The notes beneath the pieces are model-generated. The model made no database searches. It was given only the letters and a program-made list of their open reading frames with translations, and was not told where the DNA came from. A stretch of DNA of 64,000 nucleotides from Pelagibacteraceae bacterium AG-426-M19 (GTDB lineage Bacteria; Pseudomonadota; Alphaproteobacteria; Pelagibacterales; Pelagibacteraceae), in NCBI GenBank assembly GCA_003210025.1, contig QCNW01000001.1:1-64000 (forward strand). The letters run 5' to 3'. Below, in pieces: positions 39,620 to 49,291 of the stretch (within the stretch, counting starts at the first letter, position 1; every line of letters begins with the position of its first letter). The position numbers and the translations under genes were made by a program.

Positions 39620-41229
39620 TAGTCTTTCAAAATAAATTTAGATGTGATCAAAATAAATGTACTTGCAATCAATATCAAGAATAATGATGGAACTGCTGCT
39701 GCTTCTAAAAGATCTTGGGATGCGAATATATATGCTGTTGTAGCGAATGTTTCAAAGTTAAATGGTCTCAATATCAAAGTTATAGGTAATTCTTTTATTA
39801 CTTCTATAGTAATCAATATCCCTATAAGAAATACAGAGTTTTTTAAATAAGGAACATGAATTCCTAAAAAAGTTTTAATTTTCGAGTAACCAAGAAGATA
39901 AGAACTTTCATCAATTGACCTATTTATTCTTTCATAACCAGTTTTCAATCCATTATAAGCTAGTGAATAAAATCTTATAAAATAAACTATCACTAAACCA
40001 AAAATAGATCCTATAAAAACTCTCTTTATAGAATTAAATTCAAGGGCTTTTATAAAAGTATTATCAAACCAAGCAATAAAAGTGATGAATGCTACAGCTA
40101 AAATTACACCAGGGATTGCATAACCAGTAATTGAAAATGTTGTAAGATAATTTAAGAATTTACTTTTAGTTACTCTGTTTCCATAATTTGAAATAAATGA
40201 AAAAATTACTAGAACAACGCTTGATAAAAATACCAGGTAAATTGTATTTATAAATAATTGAAAAGTATTTAAATCAAATAAATTTTTTGGAAAAATTATT
40301 GTCCAATACAACATTTGTAAAACAGGGAATAAAAAGCTGACTAAAAAAACTAAAAAACAAAATCCGAATGCTAAAGATCCTTTTGAAAAGTTTAATTTAA
40401 TTTTCTTCTTTTCTTTAATTCCTCCCTTAACTGGAGAGTGATATTGAGCTTTTTTTCTTGAGATATTCTCAATAAAAAAAAGTCCTAATATAAATAATAG
40501 TAAAAAAAATGAGAGCTGATTTGCAAAAGCTAAATCATCAAAAGATATCCATGAATCATATATTCCAGTAGTAAGAGTTGCTATTCCAAAAAATGATACT
40601 GCTCCAAAATCTGATAATGTTTCCATAGCAACTAAGGCTAATCCAGCAACTATCGCTGGTCTTGCAGATGGTAAAATGATTTTAAAGAAAGACTTATATT
40701 TTGAAAAACCTAGATTTTGTCCTAATTCTATTAAATTTTGAGACTGATAATGAAAAGATGCTCTAGTTAGAACATAAACATATCCAAATAGTGAAAAAGA
40801 AATAGATAAAATAGCACCAAGCATACCATCAAATTTTGGGATGGATTGATTGTATTCACCAGGTCCAAATAAAGATTTCAATATTGAATATAGTGTTCCA
40901 AAGTTTTCAAAAAAAGCAGTTAATGAATAAGCATAAATGTAAGCAGGTACTGCAAAAGATAATATTAAAGCCCATTTAAAAAATTTAACGCCTGAAAATT
41001 CATAAAATGATACTACATATGCACAGCCTACACCTAAGATTAATGTCAGAAATAAAACTCCTAAAAGTAATATTAAAGAATTATAAATATATTCAATTAA
41101 AAATGTATTTTTTAAAATATCAAAGTAATTAGTTGTTTCTTGGAAGAAACTTGCAAACACAGTCAAAATTGGAATTGCAACAACAAATGAAACTAAAAAT
41201 GAAGAAAGGTACCATGAATTAAATTTCAT
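39619..41229 (-). CDS. fbpB: Ferric iron ABC transporter permease
   Basis: 536 aa two-domain permease; PSARPAIVAGLALVAMETLSDFGAVSFFGIATLTTGIYDSW is typical of FbpB/SfuB. Confidence 0.92.
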   Translation of the reverse strand: MKFNSWYLSSFLVSFVVAIPILTVFASFFQETTNYFDILKNTFLIEYIYNSLILLLGVLFLTLILGVGCAYVVSFYEFSGVKFFKWALILSFAVPAYIYAYSLTAFFENFGTLYSILKSLFGPGEYNQSIPKFDGMLGAILSISFSLFGYVYVLTRASFHYQSQNLIELGQNLGFSKYKSFFKIILPSARPAIVAGLALVAMETLSDFGAVSFFGIATLTTGIYDSWISFDDLAFANQLSFFLLLFILGLFFIENISRKKAQYHSPVKGGIKEKKKIKLNFSKGSLAFGFCFLVFLVSFLFPVLQMLYWTIIFPKNLFDLNTFQLFINTIYLVFLSSVVLVIFSFISNYGNRVTKSKFLNYLTTFSITGYAIPGVILAVAFITFIAWFDNTFIKALEFNSIKRVFIGSIFGLVIVYFIRFYSLAYNGLKTGYERINRSIDESSYLLGYSKIKTFLGIHVPYLKNSVFLIGILITIEVIKELPITLILRPFNFETFATTAYIFASQDLLEAAAVPSLFLILIASTFILITSKFILKD

Positions 41230-41265
41230 ATATTATAATCCGCCTTATAATCATGAAAATCAAAA

Positions 41266-41299
41266 GTGCCCATGGTTTAGGAGACCAAACCATAGGCAC
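41266..41299 (-). terminator. Strong hairpin between fbpA/mini-ORF and fbpB (attenuator candidate)
   Basis: gtgcc-c-atggttt ... aaaccat-a-ggcac, 12 paired bases with one mismatch; CTTTTGATTTT follows on the minus strand. Confidence 0.6.
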
Positions 41300-41312
41300 A
41301 AACTTTAGAAAA

Positions 41313-41486
41313 TCAAAAATTAAATACTTTTAGGATATGCGGAACCTCCTTAGTTTTAATTTCAGACAATTTTCTATTATTTAAACGTTTATTGATTTTT
41401 TCACACTCCGTAGCACATGCAGGACAGGCTTTGGTAGATTTATTATAATCAACTTCCGTAGTAAATTTTTTTTTAACAGCTATCAT
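41313..41486 (-). CDS. 57-aa small protein with CxxCxxxC motif (not in supplied ORF track)
   Basis: MIAVKKKFTTEVDYNKSTKACPACATECEKINKRLNNRKLSEIKTKEVPHILKVFNF*, ATG immediately after fbpA stop. Confidence 0.55.
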   Translation of the reverse strand: MIAVKKKFTTEVDYNKSTKACPACATECEKINKRLNNRKLSEIKTKEVPHILKVFNF

Positions 41487-42509
41487 TTACTTCCAACCAG
41501 CAGCTAACATTACTTCTAATGCATCTGCTTGTTTTGCACCGTATGACTTAACACTTGTTTTGGTATCCATTACAAAGTTCATCTCTTTGCCTGGAACTAA
41601 ATCATTAGGTGTTACACCATCGATCATTGGATACTCAAAAGTATTATTTACAATGTGATTTTGAGCCTCTGTTGATAATAAAAACTCAACTAATTTTACA
41701 GCATTAGCTTTGTTTGGTGCATATTTAAGCATTCCAGCTCCACTAATATTAATGTGCGTTCCTCTATCTTGTTGATTAGGGAAAAAAGGCATTACTTTTT
41801 TTGCTGCTTCTTGTTGTTCAGCACCTTTTTTTCCAGATAACATCAAAGCATGATAGTATGTGTTTGCAACAGCAATATCAGCTTCTCCAGCTGCAACAGC
41901 CATGATTTGAGCACGGTCGTTACCTTTTGGACTTCTGGCCATGTTTGCTACAACAGCTTTAGACCATTCTGCAGTTTTTGCTTTACCATTATTCTTAACA
42001 AGTGAAGCAACTAAAGATTGGTTATAAATGTTGTTAGATTTTCTAATTACTAATCTACCTTTCCATTTTGGATCAGCTAGACCTTCGTAAGTCATGCCAT
42101 TTAGTTCATTTGCATTTACTCTTTCAGGTGAATAATAAATTATTCTTGCTCTCTTAGCTATTCCAGTCCATTTAGCAGATCTAAATTGTGCAGGTACAGC
42201 ATCCTTAATAGCTTTTGACCAACCAGCGTTTTGCATCATGCCTTTAGCTGCAAATGCACCTAATCTTCCAGCATCAGCTGTGATGTATAAATCTCCAACA
42301 CAGTCTGCTCCCTCTTCTGTAATTCTTTTTTGCAGGGCTTTATCTTTACCTGATACTACGTTTACTTTAATTCCTGTTGCTGCTGTGAACTTTTCATATA
42401 ATTGAATGTCAGAATCATAGTGTCTTGCACTAAAAATATTGACCTCAGCTGCAATCGTAAAACTTGAAATTAAAGCAAAAAACAATGAAATTATTGTTAA
42501 TTTTCTCAT
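41487..42509 (-). CDS. fbpA: Fe(3+) ABC transporter substrate-binding protein
   Basis: Signal peptide; EVNIFSARHYDSDIQLYEKFTAATGIKVNVVSGKDKALQKRITEEG; start revised to 42509. Confidence 0.92.
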   Translation of the reverse strand: MRKLTIISLFFALISSFTIAAEVNIFSARHYDSDIQLYEKFTAATGIKVNVVSGKDKALQKRITEEGADCVGDLYITADAGRLGAFAAKGMMQNAGWSKAIKDAVPAQFRSAKWTGIAKRARIIYYSPERVNANELNGMTYEGLADPKWKGRLVIRKSNNIYNQSLVASLVKNNGKAKTAEWSKAVVANMARSPKGNDRAQIMAVAAGEADIAVANTYYHALMLSGKKGAEQQEAAKKVMPFFPNQQDRGTHINISGAGMLKYAPNKANAVKLVEFLLSTEAQNHIVNNTFEYPMIDGVTPNDLVPGKEMNFVMDTKTSVKSYGAKQADALEVMLAAGWK

Positions 42510-42584
42510 TCTACTCCTTAAATTTATATTTATATTAAACGTAATTTGTCCTGCAATGCGGATGATAACTATTCTCAATGAAAA

Positions 42585-42621
42585 TGATTATCAATTGCAA
42601 TATTGTCGCAATTGATAATCA
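42585..42621. promoter_or_regulatory. Perfect 14-bp inverted repeat, candidate iron-responsive operator upstream of fbpA
   Basis: TGATTATCAATTGC - aatattgtc - GCAATTGATAATCA; each arm contains a GATWATC-type core as in Fur boxes. Confidence 0.65.
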
Positions 42622-42654
42622 ATCGCAATTAGTACTGTTTTTTGGTTAAATTAT

Positions 42655-43545
42655 TTAAAATTCCCACTCAGAAATTTTACTGTAAAGGAAGTTTCTAAAA
42701 GCTTGAACTCTAGCAACATTTTTAAGTGATTGAGGATATACAAAGTGTGCCTCAGTAGTTGGACCTTGAACGCTTGGTAAAACTTTAACAATATTTGGTT
42801 GTTTCACAGTTAAGTAATCTGGAATTGCAGCTAGTCCTACACCGCTTTGAACAGCTAATAGTAAACCATAAACACTATTCACTCTCATTACTGTTTTTCT
42901 TTTTTTATTATCTTTCATTCCAAGTTTTAATGCCCAATCTGGATTATAAACTGGAGATGGAGCTCCTCTACCAAATGAAATAAAGTTGTGCTTATTCAAG
43001 TCATTAACTGTCTTAGGATATCCATGTTTTTCTAAGTATTTTGGTGATCCGTAGATGTGATAATTAATATCTATGAGCTTTTTTTGAATATAATTAAGTT
43101 GTTTCGGTCTTCTCATAAATATTCCAATATCTGCTTGTCTTGTGCTTAAATCTAACTCCCTATCATCAAATATGAGTTCAACTTCAATTTCTGGATTTAA
43201 TTGCATAAATTCTTGTATTCTTGGCGTCAGCCAAGTTGTTCCAAAACTAACAACGGTTGTTACTGATAGTTTTCCGGATGGTTTATGTTTTTTATCTCCT
43301 AAAGTTGTTTCTACCTCTTTTAATTTGGAGATAACTTCATGAGCTGTTTTAAATACATATTCTCCATTTTCAGTTAGTGTTAAACCTCTAGCATGACGTT
43401 CAAATAATTTAACTTTTAAATCTTCTTCTAAAGATTGAATTTGTCTACTAATTGCAGATTGACTTAGATTTAGAATTACTGTTGCACTAGTAAAGCTACC
43501 TGCCTCAGCAACTGCATGAAATATCTTTAATTTATCCCAATCCAT
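42655..43545 (-). CDS. LysR family transcriptional regulator
   Basis: MDWDKLKIFHAVAEAGSFTSATVILNLSQSAISRQIQSLEEDLKVKLFERHARGLTLT. Confidence 0.95.
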   Translation of the reverse strand: MDWDKLKIFHAVAEAGSFTSATVILNLSQSAISRQIQSLEEDLKVKLFERHARGLTLTENGEYVFKTAHEVISKLKEVETTLGDKKHKPSGKLSVTTVVSFGTTWLTPRIQEFMQLNPEIEVELIFDDRELDLSTRQADIGIFMRRPKQLNYIQKKLIDINYHIYGSPKYLEKHGYPKTVNDLNKHNFISFGRGAPSPVYNPDWALKLGMKDNKKRKTVMRVNSVYGLLLAVQSGVGLAAIPDYLTVKQPNIVKVLPSVQGPTTEAHFVYPQSLKNVARVQAFRNFLYSKISEWEF

Positions 43546-44546
43546 TATTTATTTACATCCACTACTATTTTATTTTTTAAATTTCCTTTTAATATATCAG
43601 GATAGATATTTAATAATTCGTCTAATCCAATAGTATTTACTGATTTTTCTAAAATATCAAAATCTAGCAAAGCAGGGAATTCTCCCCATACAAACTCTTT
43701 TCTTTTTTTACTGATATTAACCGAGTCTACTCCCCATAATTTGACTGCTCTTAATATAAATGGAATTACTGATGTATTTAATTTATTGCCACTAGCATTT
43801 CCACATATAGCAACAATTCCTTTTGGTTTAGTTTGAGCTATTGCATTAGATAAAATGTTACCACCGACGGTATCTACAACTCCATCCCATGTTCCTTTAT
43901 CTATTAATCTTGCTTCACCCTCAAATTCTTTACGATCTATAACGTTTTTTGCACCAAGTTCTTTTAAGTAATCTGCTTTATCTGGTTTACCAGTTATAGC
44001 TGTTACATTAATTCCCATTTTAGCAAGAACCATTACTGCAACCATTCCAACACCTCCTGTAGAACCAGTTACTAATACATCATTAACTTTTGACTGCATC
44101 AAAAGTTCCTCTCTTGCTTTAACTGCAAAAGCACATAACAAACCTGTAAGACCAGCAGTTCCCAGTATCATAGCTTGTTTGTTTGTCATTGCCTCAGGTG
44201 TTTTTGTAATATGATCCTTTTTAACTTTTGCGTATTGAGAATATCCGCCATCAAAAAGTTCACCTGCTCTACAACCTGTTAATATAACTCTGTCTCCTTC
44301 TTTAAATTCTTCACCATCACCTTGTGCAACAGTTCCAGAAAAATCAATGCCAGGTATTCTTGGATACTCTTTTACTAATTTGCCACCATCTTTTAGTATC
44401 ATTGCATCTTTCCAATTAAGATCAGAATAATCTATCTTAACAAGCACCTCCCCATCTTTAAAATGGTCTAAACTTAGTTCTTTGACTTCTCTTGTGAAAT
44501 TTTCGTTCTGATTGTTTATTACAACTGCTTTAAATGAGTCCGCCAT
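43545..44546 (-). CDS. acuI-like: MDR family oxidoreductase, YhdH/AcuI (acryloyl-CoA reductase)-like
   Basis: FKAVVINNQNENFTREVKEL...DYSDLNWKDAMILKDGGKLVKEYPRIPGIDFSGTV; VLVTGSTGGVGMVAVMVLAKMG. Confidence 0.88.
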   Translation of the reverse strand: MADSFKAVVINNQNENFTREVKELSLDHFKDGEVLVKIDYSDLNWKDAMILKDGGKLVKEYPRIPGIDFSGTVAQGDGEEFKEGDRVILTGCRAGELFDGGYSQYAKVKKDHITKTPEAMTNKQAMILGTAGLTGLLCAFAVKAREELLMQSKVNDVLVTGSTGGVGMVAVMVLAKMGINVTAITGKPDKADYLKELGAKNVIDRKEFEGEARLIDKGTWDGVVDTVGGNILSNAIAQTKPKGIVAICGNASGNKLNTSVIPFILRAVKLWGVDSVNISKKRKEFVWGEFPALLDFDILEKSVNTIGLDELLNIYPDILKGNLKNKIVVDVNK

Positions 44547-44561
44547 GTTTATCAGTAAATA

Positions 44562-45164
44562 TTATTTTGCAATAAATCGCAAATATCTATTTTGATAACT
44601 TAAATCGTCTTTAAACTGTCCAAGATAAAAATTTGTAACTGTGGTAGCTTGCTCTTTTTTTATACCTCTCATAGTCATACACTGATGAGTTGAATCTATT
44701 GTTACCGCAACTCCTTTTGCATCCAACGACTCCATTAAAGTATTAGCGATCTGAACAGTTAATCTTTCTTGGGTTTGTAATCTTTTAGAAAATACTTCTA
44801 CTACTCTTGCTATTTTACTTAATCCTACAACTCTTTGATTTGGAATGTATGCTACATGAGCAATTCCTATAATTGGTGCCATGTGATGTTCGCAATGACT
44901 TTGAACTGAAATATTTTTCTGAACAACCATATCGCTATAGCCTTCAACATCACCAAATGTTTTATCTAAAACTGCTTTAGGATCTTCTTTGTATCCCTTG
45001 AAATATTCTTTAAATGCTTTTGTTACTCTTTTTGGAGTTTCCAATAAACCTTCTCTGGTAGGATCTTCACCTAACCACTTAAGAATTTTAACGAAAGCTT
45101 CTTCAGCTTCCTTGTCTGTTACTTCGTTAATTTTTTTTTCGTTTTCGTTTTTTACTAATTTCAT
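44562..45164 (-). CDS. folE: GTP cyclohydrolase I
   Basis: DPTREGLLETPKRVTKAFKEYFKGY; SVQSHCEHHMAPIIGIAHVAYIPNQRVVGLSKIARVV; THQCMTMRGI. Confidence 0.96.
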   Translation of the reverse strand: MKLVKNENEKKINEVTDKEAEEAFVKILKWLGEDPTREGLLETPKRVTKAFKEYFKGYKEDPKAVLDKTFGDVEGYSDMVVQKNISVQSHCEHHMAPIIGIAHVAYIPNQRVVGLSKIARVVEVFSKRLQTQERLTVQIANTLMESLDAKGVAVTIDSTHQCMTMRGIKKEQATTVTNFYLGQFKDDLSYQNRYLRFIAK

Positions 45165-45221
45165 GACGTGCTTTTATATATATAAAACCTTAATTTTAAA
45201 ATATTTATTATATTTATTATT

Positions 45222-45710
45222 ATGTTAGATAATTCCACATATATGTTTAAAAAAAGAGAAAATGTAGCAGAAATAGAAGAAGGCAAGCTTTTATCTCCTA
45301 AATTCGACAATGATGGATTGATTCCAGTCATTACAACATGCTCAAAAACAAAAGAAATATTAATGCATGGGTATATGAATGTCGAAGCCTTCAAGTTAAC
45401 TATTGAAACCAAAGAAGCACATTACTGGAGCAGATCAAGGCAATCAATTTGGCATAAAGGAAAAACAAGTGGGTTTGTTCAAAAAGTAAAAGAGATTCGA
45501 ATTGATGATGATCAAGATGCAGTGTGGATGACTGTAGATATTGGCGAAGGTTCTAGTTGCCACGTTGGGTACAGATCCTGTTTTTACAGATCTGTTCCTT
45601 TGGGTAAAATTGATAATGCAAGACAAATTGAAATGAAATTTGAAGAAGAAGAAAAAAAATTTGATCCAGAGGTTGTTTATAAAGGACAACCTAATCCAAC
45701 AAAAATATAA
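45222..45710 (+). CDS. hisI: Phosphoribosyl-AMP cyclohydrolase
   Basis: HGYMNVEAFKLTIETKEAHYWSRSRQSIWHKGKTSGFVQKVKEIRIDDDQDAVWMTVD...CHVGYRSCFYR. Confidence 0.94.
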   Translation: MLDNSTYMFKKRENVAEIEEGKLLSPKFDNDGLIPVITTCSKTKEILMHGYMNVEAFKLTIETKEAHYWSRSRQSIWHKGKTSGFVQKVKEIRIDDDQDAVWMTVDIGEGSSCHVGYRSCFYRSVPLGKIDNARQIEMKFEEEEKKFDPEVVYKGQPNPTKI

Positions 45711-45717
45711 AAAATTG

Positions 45718-46326
45718 ATGAAAGTTTTAAGTCCGTTTGGACCAAATATTGCTGTTATTAAAATTCCATCAAACTTAGTAAAAAAAATTAATGATGAAGT
45801 TGAAAGTATTATCAAAGATAAAAAAAAATTGAAATCAAATGACTACTCAAAAAAGTTAGTAGGTCAAGTTGAGCAAGAAATTGAATTAAAAAATAAATTT
45901 ATTAAAAAAAATTTAAAAAGTTTTATTTTTAAAAGTGTAAATCAATATTTAAAAAAAAATCTTAATAAGAAGTCAAAAAATATTAAAATTAAGAATTTAT
46001 GGGTCGTAAGACAATTTAAAAATGATTATAACCCTGTACATTTTCATGATGGCAATGTTTCTGGAGTTGGTTATTTAAAAATTCCAAACAATTTAACAAA
46101 GGGACATAAAAAAATTAAAACTAACGGAACAATTGATTTTATTTATGGTTCTAAATCTTTTTTAAATAATTCTATATTTAATCATAAACCAAGAGTTGGT
46201 GATCTTATCTTATTCCCAAATAATTTAATGCATACTGCATATCCATTTAAATCTGATGGTGAAAGAAGATCATTTTCTTTTAACATAGATATTGATAAAA
46301 AATTAACACAATTGTTTCATGGCTGA
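45718..46326 (+). CDS. Putative 2OG-Fe(II) oxygenase superfamily protein
   Basis: YNPVHFHDGNVSGVGYLKIP; GDLILFPNNLMHTAYPFKSDGERRSFSFNID; start revised to 45718. Confidence 0.75.
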   Translation: MKVLSPFGPNIAVIKIPSNLVKKINDEVESIIKDKKKLKSNDYSKKLVGQVEQEIELKNKFIKKNLKSFIFKSVNQYLKKNLNKKSKNIKIKNLWVVRQFKNDYNPVHFHDGNVSGVGYLKIPNNLTKGHKKIKTNGTIDFIYGSKSFLNNSIFNHKPRVGDLILFPNNLMHTAYPFKSDGERRSFSFNIDIDKKLTQLFHG

Positions 46327-46693
46327 TAAACAAAAAAATGTTTTAGATGAAGACTTGGAGTTATGTTCCAATGATCCTTTAACAGGATGGTATAGGGACG
46401 GATGTTGCAATACAGATGAAAATGACCATGGTATTCATACTGTTTGTGCAAAAGTAAATACTGAATTTTTAGAATGGTGTAAAGAAGCAGGCAATGATTT
46501 AATTACACCTCATCCTGAGTTTGGTTTTCCGGGTTTAAAAGATGGAGATAGTTGGTGTGTTTGTGCAGGTTGGTATGCTAGAGCTTTAGAAGCGGGAAAA
46601 GGATGTCCAATTTATTTAAAGAAAACTCATAAAAACACTTTGAAACTTATTCCATTTGAAACTTTAAAAAAGTTTGCAATCGATTTATCCTAA
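46319..46693 (+). CDS. DUF2237 family protein
   Basis: ELCSNDPLTGWYRDGCCNTDENDHGIHTVCAKVNTEFLEWCKEAGNDLITPHPEFGFPGLKDGDSWCVCAGWY. Confidence 0.9.
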   Translation: MADKQKNVLDEDLELCSNDPLTGWYRDGCCNTDENDHGIHTVCAKVNTEFLEWCKEAGNDLITPHPEFGFPGLKDGDSWCVCAGWYARALEAGKGCPIYLKKTHKNTLKLIPFETLKKFAIDLS

Positions 46694-48313
46694 CTACATA
46701 TTTCCATATTTAGGTCCACCCCCACCTTCTGGAGTGACCCAAGTAATATTTTGAGATGGCTCTTTAATATCACAAGTTTTACAATGTATGCAATTTTGAG
46801 CATTGATTACAAATTTTTGAACAGAATTTACTTCTTGGACTTCATAAACTCCTGCTGGACAATATCTTTGTGCGGGCTCATCAAATTTCTCTAAAGTATA
46901 TTTTATAGGCAAATCTGGATCTTTAAGTTTTAAATGTACTGGTTGATTATCATCATGAATTGTACCCGTTAAATAAACCGAACTAGTTTTATCAAATGTA
47001 ATAACGTTATCAGGCTTAGGATAATCAATTTTTGGCATTTTATCTGCTGGTTTTAAAGCTTCATGATCAGCATGTTTATGCTTTAATGTGAAAGGAAGCT
47101 TTCCTCTAAATAAAATCTGATCAATTCCAGTAAATAATATACCCAAAATTAATCCCCAGGAGAAACTTGGTTTTACATTTCTTGCCTCATGTAATTCTTT
47201 ATAAACCCAACTTTCTTTAAATTTTTGTTCATATGTAGATAAATTTAAATTTTTTGTAAGATGCTCATAAATTGTTTCAGCAGCGATCATTCCACTCTTC
47301 ATTGCAGTATGTGACCCTTTTATTTTAGGCATATTTAATGTTCCCGCGTCACATCCAACTAACAAAGCACCTGGCATAAACATCTGAGGTAAACTCTGTA
47401 TACCTCCCTCAATTAAAGCTCTTGCGCCATAAGTAATTCTTTTTCCACCTTCAATTATTTTTTTTATATCTGGATGAGTTTTAAATCTTTGGAATTCATC
47501 GAAAGGTGAGAGATGAGGATTTTGGTAATCTAATCCAATTACGTAACCAAGAAAAACTTGTTTATTTTCTGCATGATACATAAAACTTCCACCGTAGGTG
47601 TTATTGTCTAAAGGCCATCCAGCAGTATGCATTACTAAACCTTCTGTATGATTTTTTTCATCTATCTCCCAAATTTCTTTAAAACCAATTCCATATTGTT
47701 GAGGATTTTTACCTTTATCCAACTCAAACTTCTTAATTAATTCTTTTCCTAAGTGACCTCTGCATCCTTCTGCAAAGACTGTAACTTTTGCATGTAATTC
47801 CATTCCTGGTTCATAAGTATCTTTTTTATTTCCCTCTTTGTCGATACCCATATCTTGAGTTGCAATACCTTTAACTGATCCATCATCATTATATAAAACT
47901 TCACTTGCTGGAAATCCTGGGAATATTTCAACTCCTAATCCTTCAGCCTTCTCTGCTAACCATCTACAAAGATTTGCAAGACTTATAATATAATTGTTAT
48001 GATTTTGTTGAACCTTAGGAAGCAGCCATGTTGGCCAACTTAATGATTTTTGTTTTCCTAAAAATAAAAATTTTTCTTTTGTAACTTTTGTTTTAATGGG
48101 AGCATCTAATTCTTTCCAATTAGGTATTAGTTCGTCTAAAGCACGTGTTTCAAACACGTTCCCTGATAAAATGTGTGCACCTATTTCAGATGCTTTCTCT
48201 AAAAGGCAGACATTAATATCTGGATTTAACTGCTTTAATTTAATTGCAGTTGAAAGTCCTGATGGTCCGCCACCTACGATAACAACATCGTATTCCATCA
48301 CTTCTCTGGACAT
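46694..48313 (-). CDS. etfQO: Electron transfer flavoprotein-ubiquinone oxidoreductase
   Basis: YDVVIVGGGPSGLSTAIKLKQL; C-terminal CPAGVYEVQ...INAQNCIHCKTCDIKEPSQNITWVTPEGGGGPKY. Confidence 0.96.
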   Translation of the reverse strand: MSREVMEYDVVIVGGGPSGLSTAIKLKQLNPDINVCLLEKASEIGAHILSGNVFETRALDELIPNWKELDAPIKTKVTKEKFLFLGKQKSLSWPTWLLPKVQQNHNNYIISLANLCRWLAEKAEGLGVEIFPGFPASEVLYNDDGSVKGIATQDMGIDKEGNKKDTYEPGMELHAKVTVFAEGCRGHLGKELIKKFELDKGKNPQQYGIGFKEIWEIDEKNHTEGLVMHTAGWPLDNNTYGGSFMYHAENKQVFLGYVIGLDYQNPHLSPFDEFQRFKTHPDIKKIIEGGKRITYGARALIEGGIQSLPQMFMPGALLVGCDAGTLNMPKIKGSHTAMKSGMIAAETIYEHLTKNLNLSTYEQKFKESWVYKELHEARNVKPSFSWGLILGILFTGIDQILFRGKLPFTLKHKHADHEALKPADKMPKIDYPKPDNVITFDKTSSVYLTGTIHDDNQPVHLKLKDPDLPIKYTLEKFDEPAQRYCPAGVYEVQEVNSVQKFVINAQNCIHCKTCDIKEPSQNITWVTPEGGGGPKYGNM

Positions 48314-48337
48314 AATGACAATTTCTTACAGTATTTG

Positions 48338-49291
48338 CTATTTTTGTATAGTGTTTAATTTGTTCAATTCTGACAAAAACTGAGGAAGCGCCTCAAAAAG
48401 ATCTGCTTCTAATCCGTAATCTGCGACACTAAAAATTGGAGCTTCACCGTCTTTATTAATAGCTACAATAACTTTACTTTCTTTCATTCCTGCTAAGTGC
48501 TGTATCGCACCTGAAATTCCAACTGCAATATATAAATCTGGGACTACTACTTTACCCGTTTGTCCTACTTGATGATCATTCGTAATATAACCTGCATCAA
48601 CTGCTGCTCTTGATGCTCCAATTGCTGCATTAAGTTTATCAGCAATATCGCTGATTAATTTGAAATTTTCACCATTTTGCATTCCTCTGCCTCCAGAAAT
48701 AACTATTCTAGCTGTTCCAAGCTCTGGTCTGTCTGACTTAACTTCTTCTTTCTTTAGAAATTTAGTTGATGAACTAGCTTCTGCTGGATCAGATTTTGTA
48801 ATTTCAGCAGATCCACCACTCTTATCAGCAGGGTCAAACGACGTCGGTCTAATAGTAACACATTTTTTTTTGTCATTACTTTTAACCGTAGCAAAAGCAT
48901 TTCCTGCATAAATTGGTCTTAAAAAAGTATCCTCAGAAATAACTTTAATTATATCGCTCACTTGCGAAGTATCTAGTAATGCCGCAATTCTTGGCATTAA
49001 ATTTTTACCAAATGTATTTGCTGAGCTTACAATATGTGAATAACTTTCTGCATGCTTAATTATTGCTGCTGCATAATTTTCAGCAATGTAGTTTTCATAA
49101 ATTTCATTATCAACGTGAATAACTTTTTTTACATTTGGAATTTCAGATAAAGATTTTGCAACATCATCAGCTTGATGACCTAAAACCAAAACATGAAGTT
49201 CCTCATTTATTTGAGAAGCAGCAGTTATAGCATTATAGGTAAATGGTCTAACCTCTTTATTATTATGTTCTGCAATTAATAATACTGACAT
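48338..49291 (-). CDS. etfA: Electron transfer flavoprotein alpha subunit
   Basis: [73 protein letters not shown]. Confidence 0.96.
   Translation of the reverse strand: MSVLLIAEHNNKEVRPFTYNAITAASQINEELHVLVLGHQADDVAKSLSEIPNVKKVIHVDNEIYENYIAENYAAAIIKHAESYSHIVSSANTFGKNLMPRIAALLDTSQVSDIIKVISEDTFLRPIYAGNAFATVKSNDKKKCVTIRPTSFDPADKSGGSAEITKSDPAEASSSTKFLKKEEVKSDRPELGTARIVISGGRGMQNGENFKLISDIADKLNAAIGASRAAVDAGYITNDHQVGQTGKVVVPDLYIAVGISGAIQHLAGMKESKVIVAINKDGEAPIFSVADYGLEADLFEALPQFLSELNKLNTIQK

Noticed and set aside
45161-45815. Minus-strand ORFs overlapping hisI (45161..45412, 45444..45815)
   Set aside because: hisI is unambiguous on + strand; these are antisense to conserved motifs
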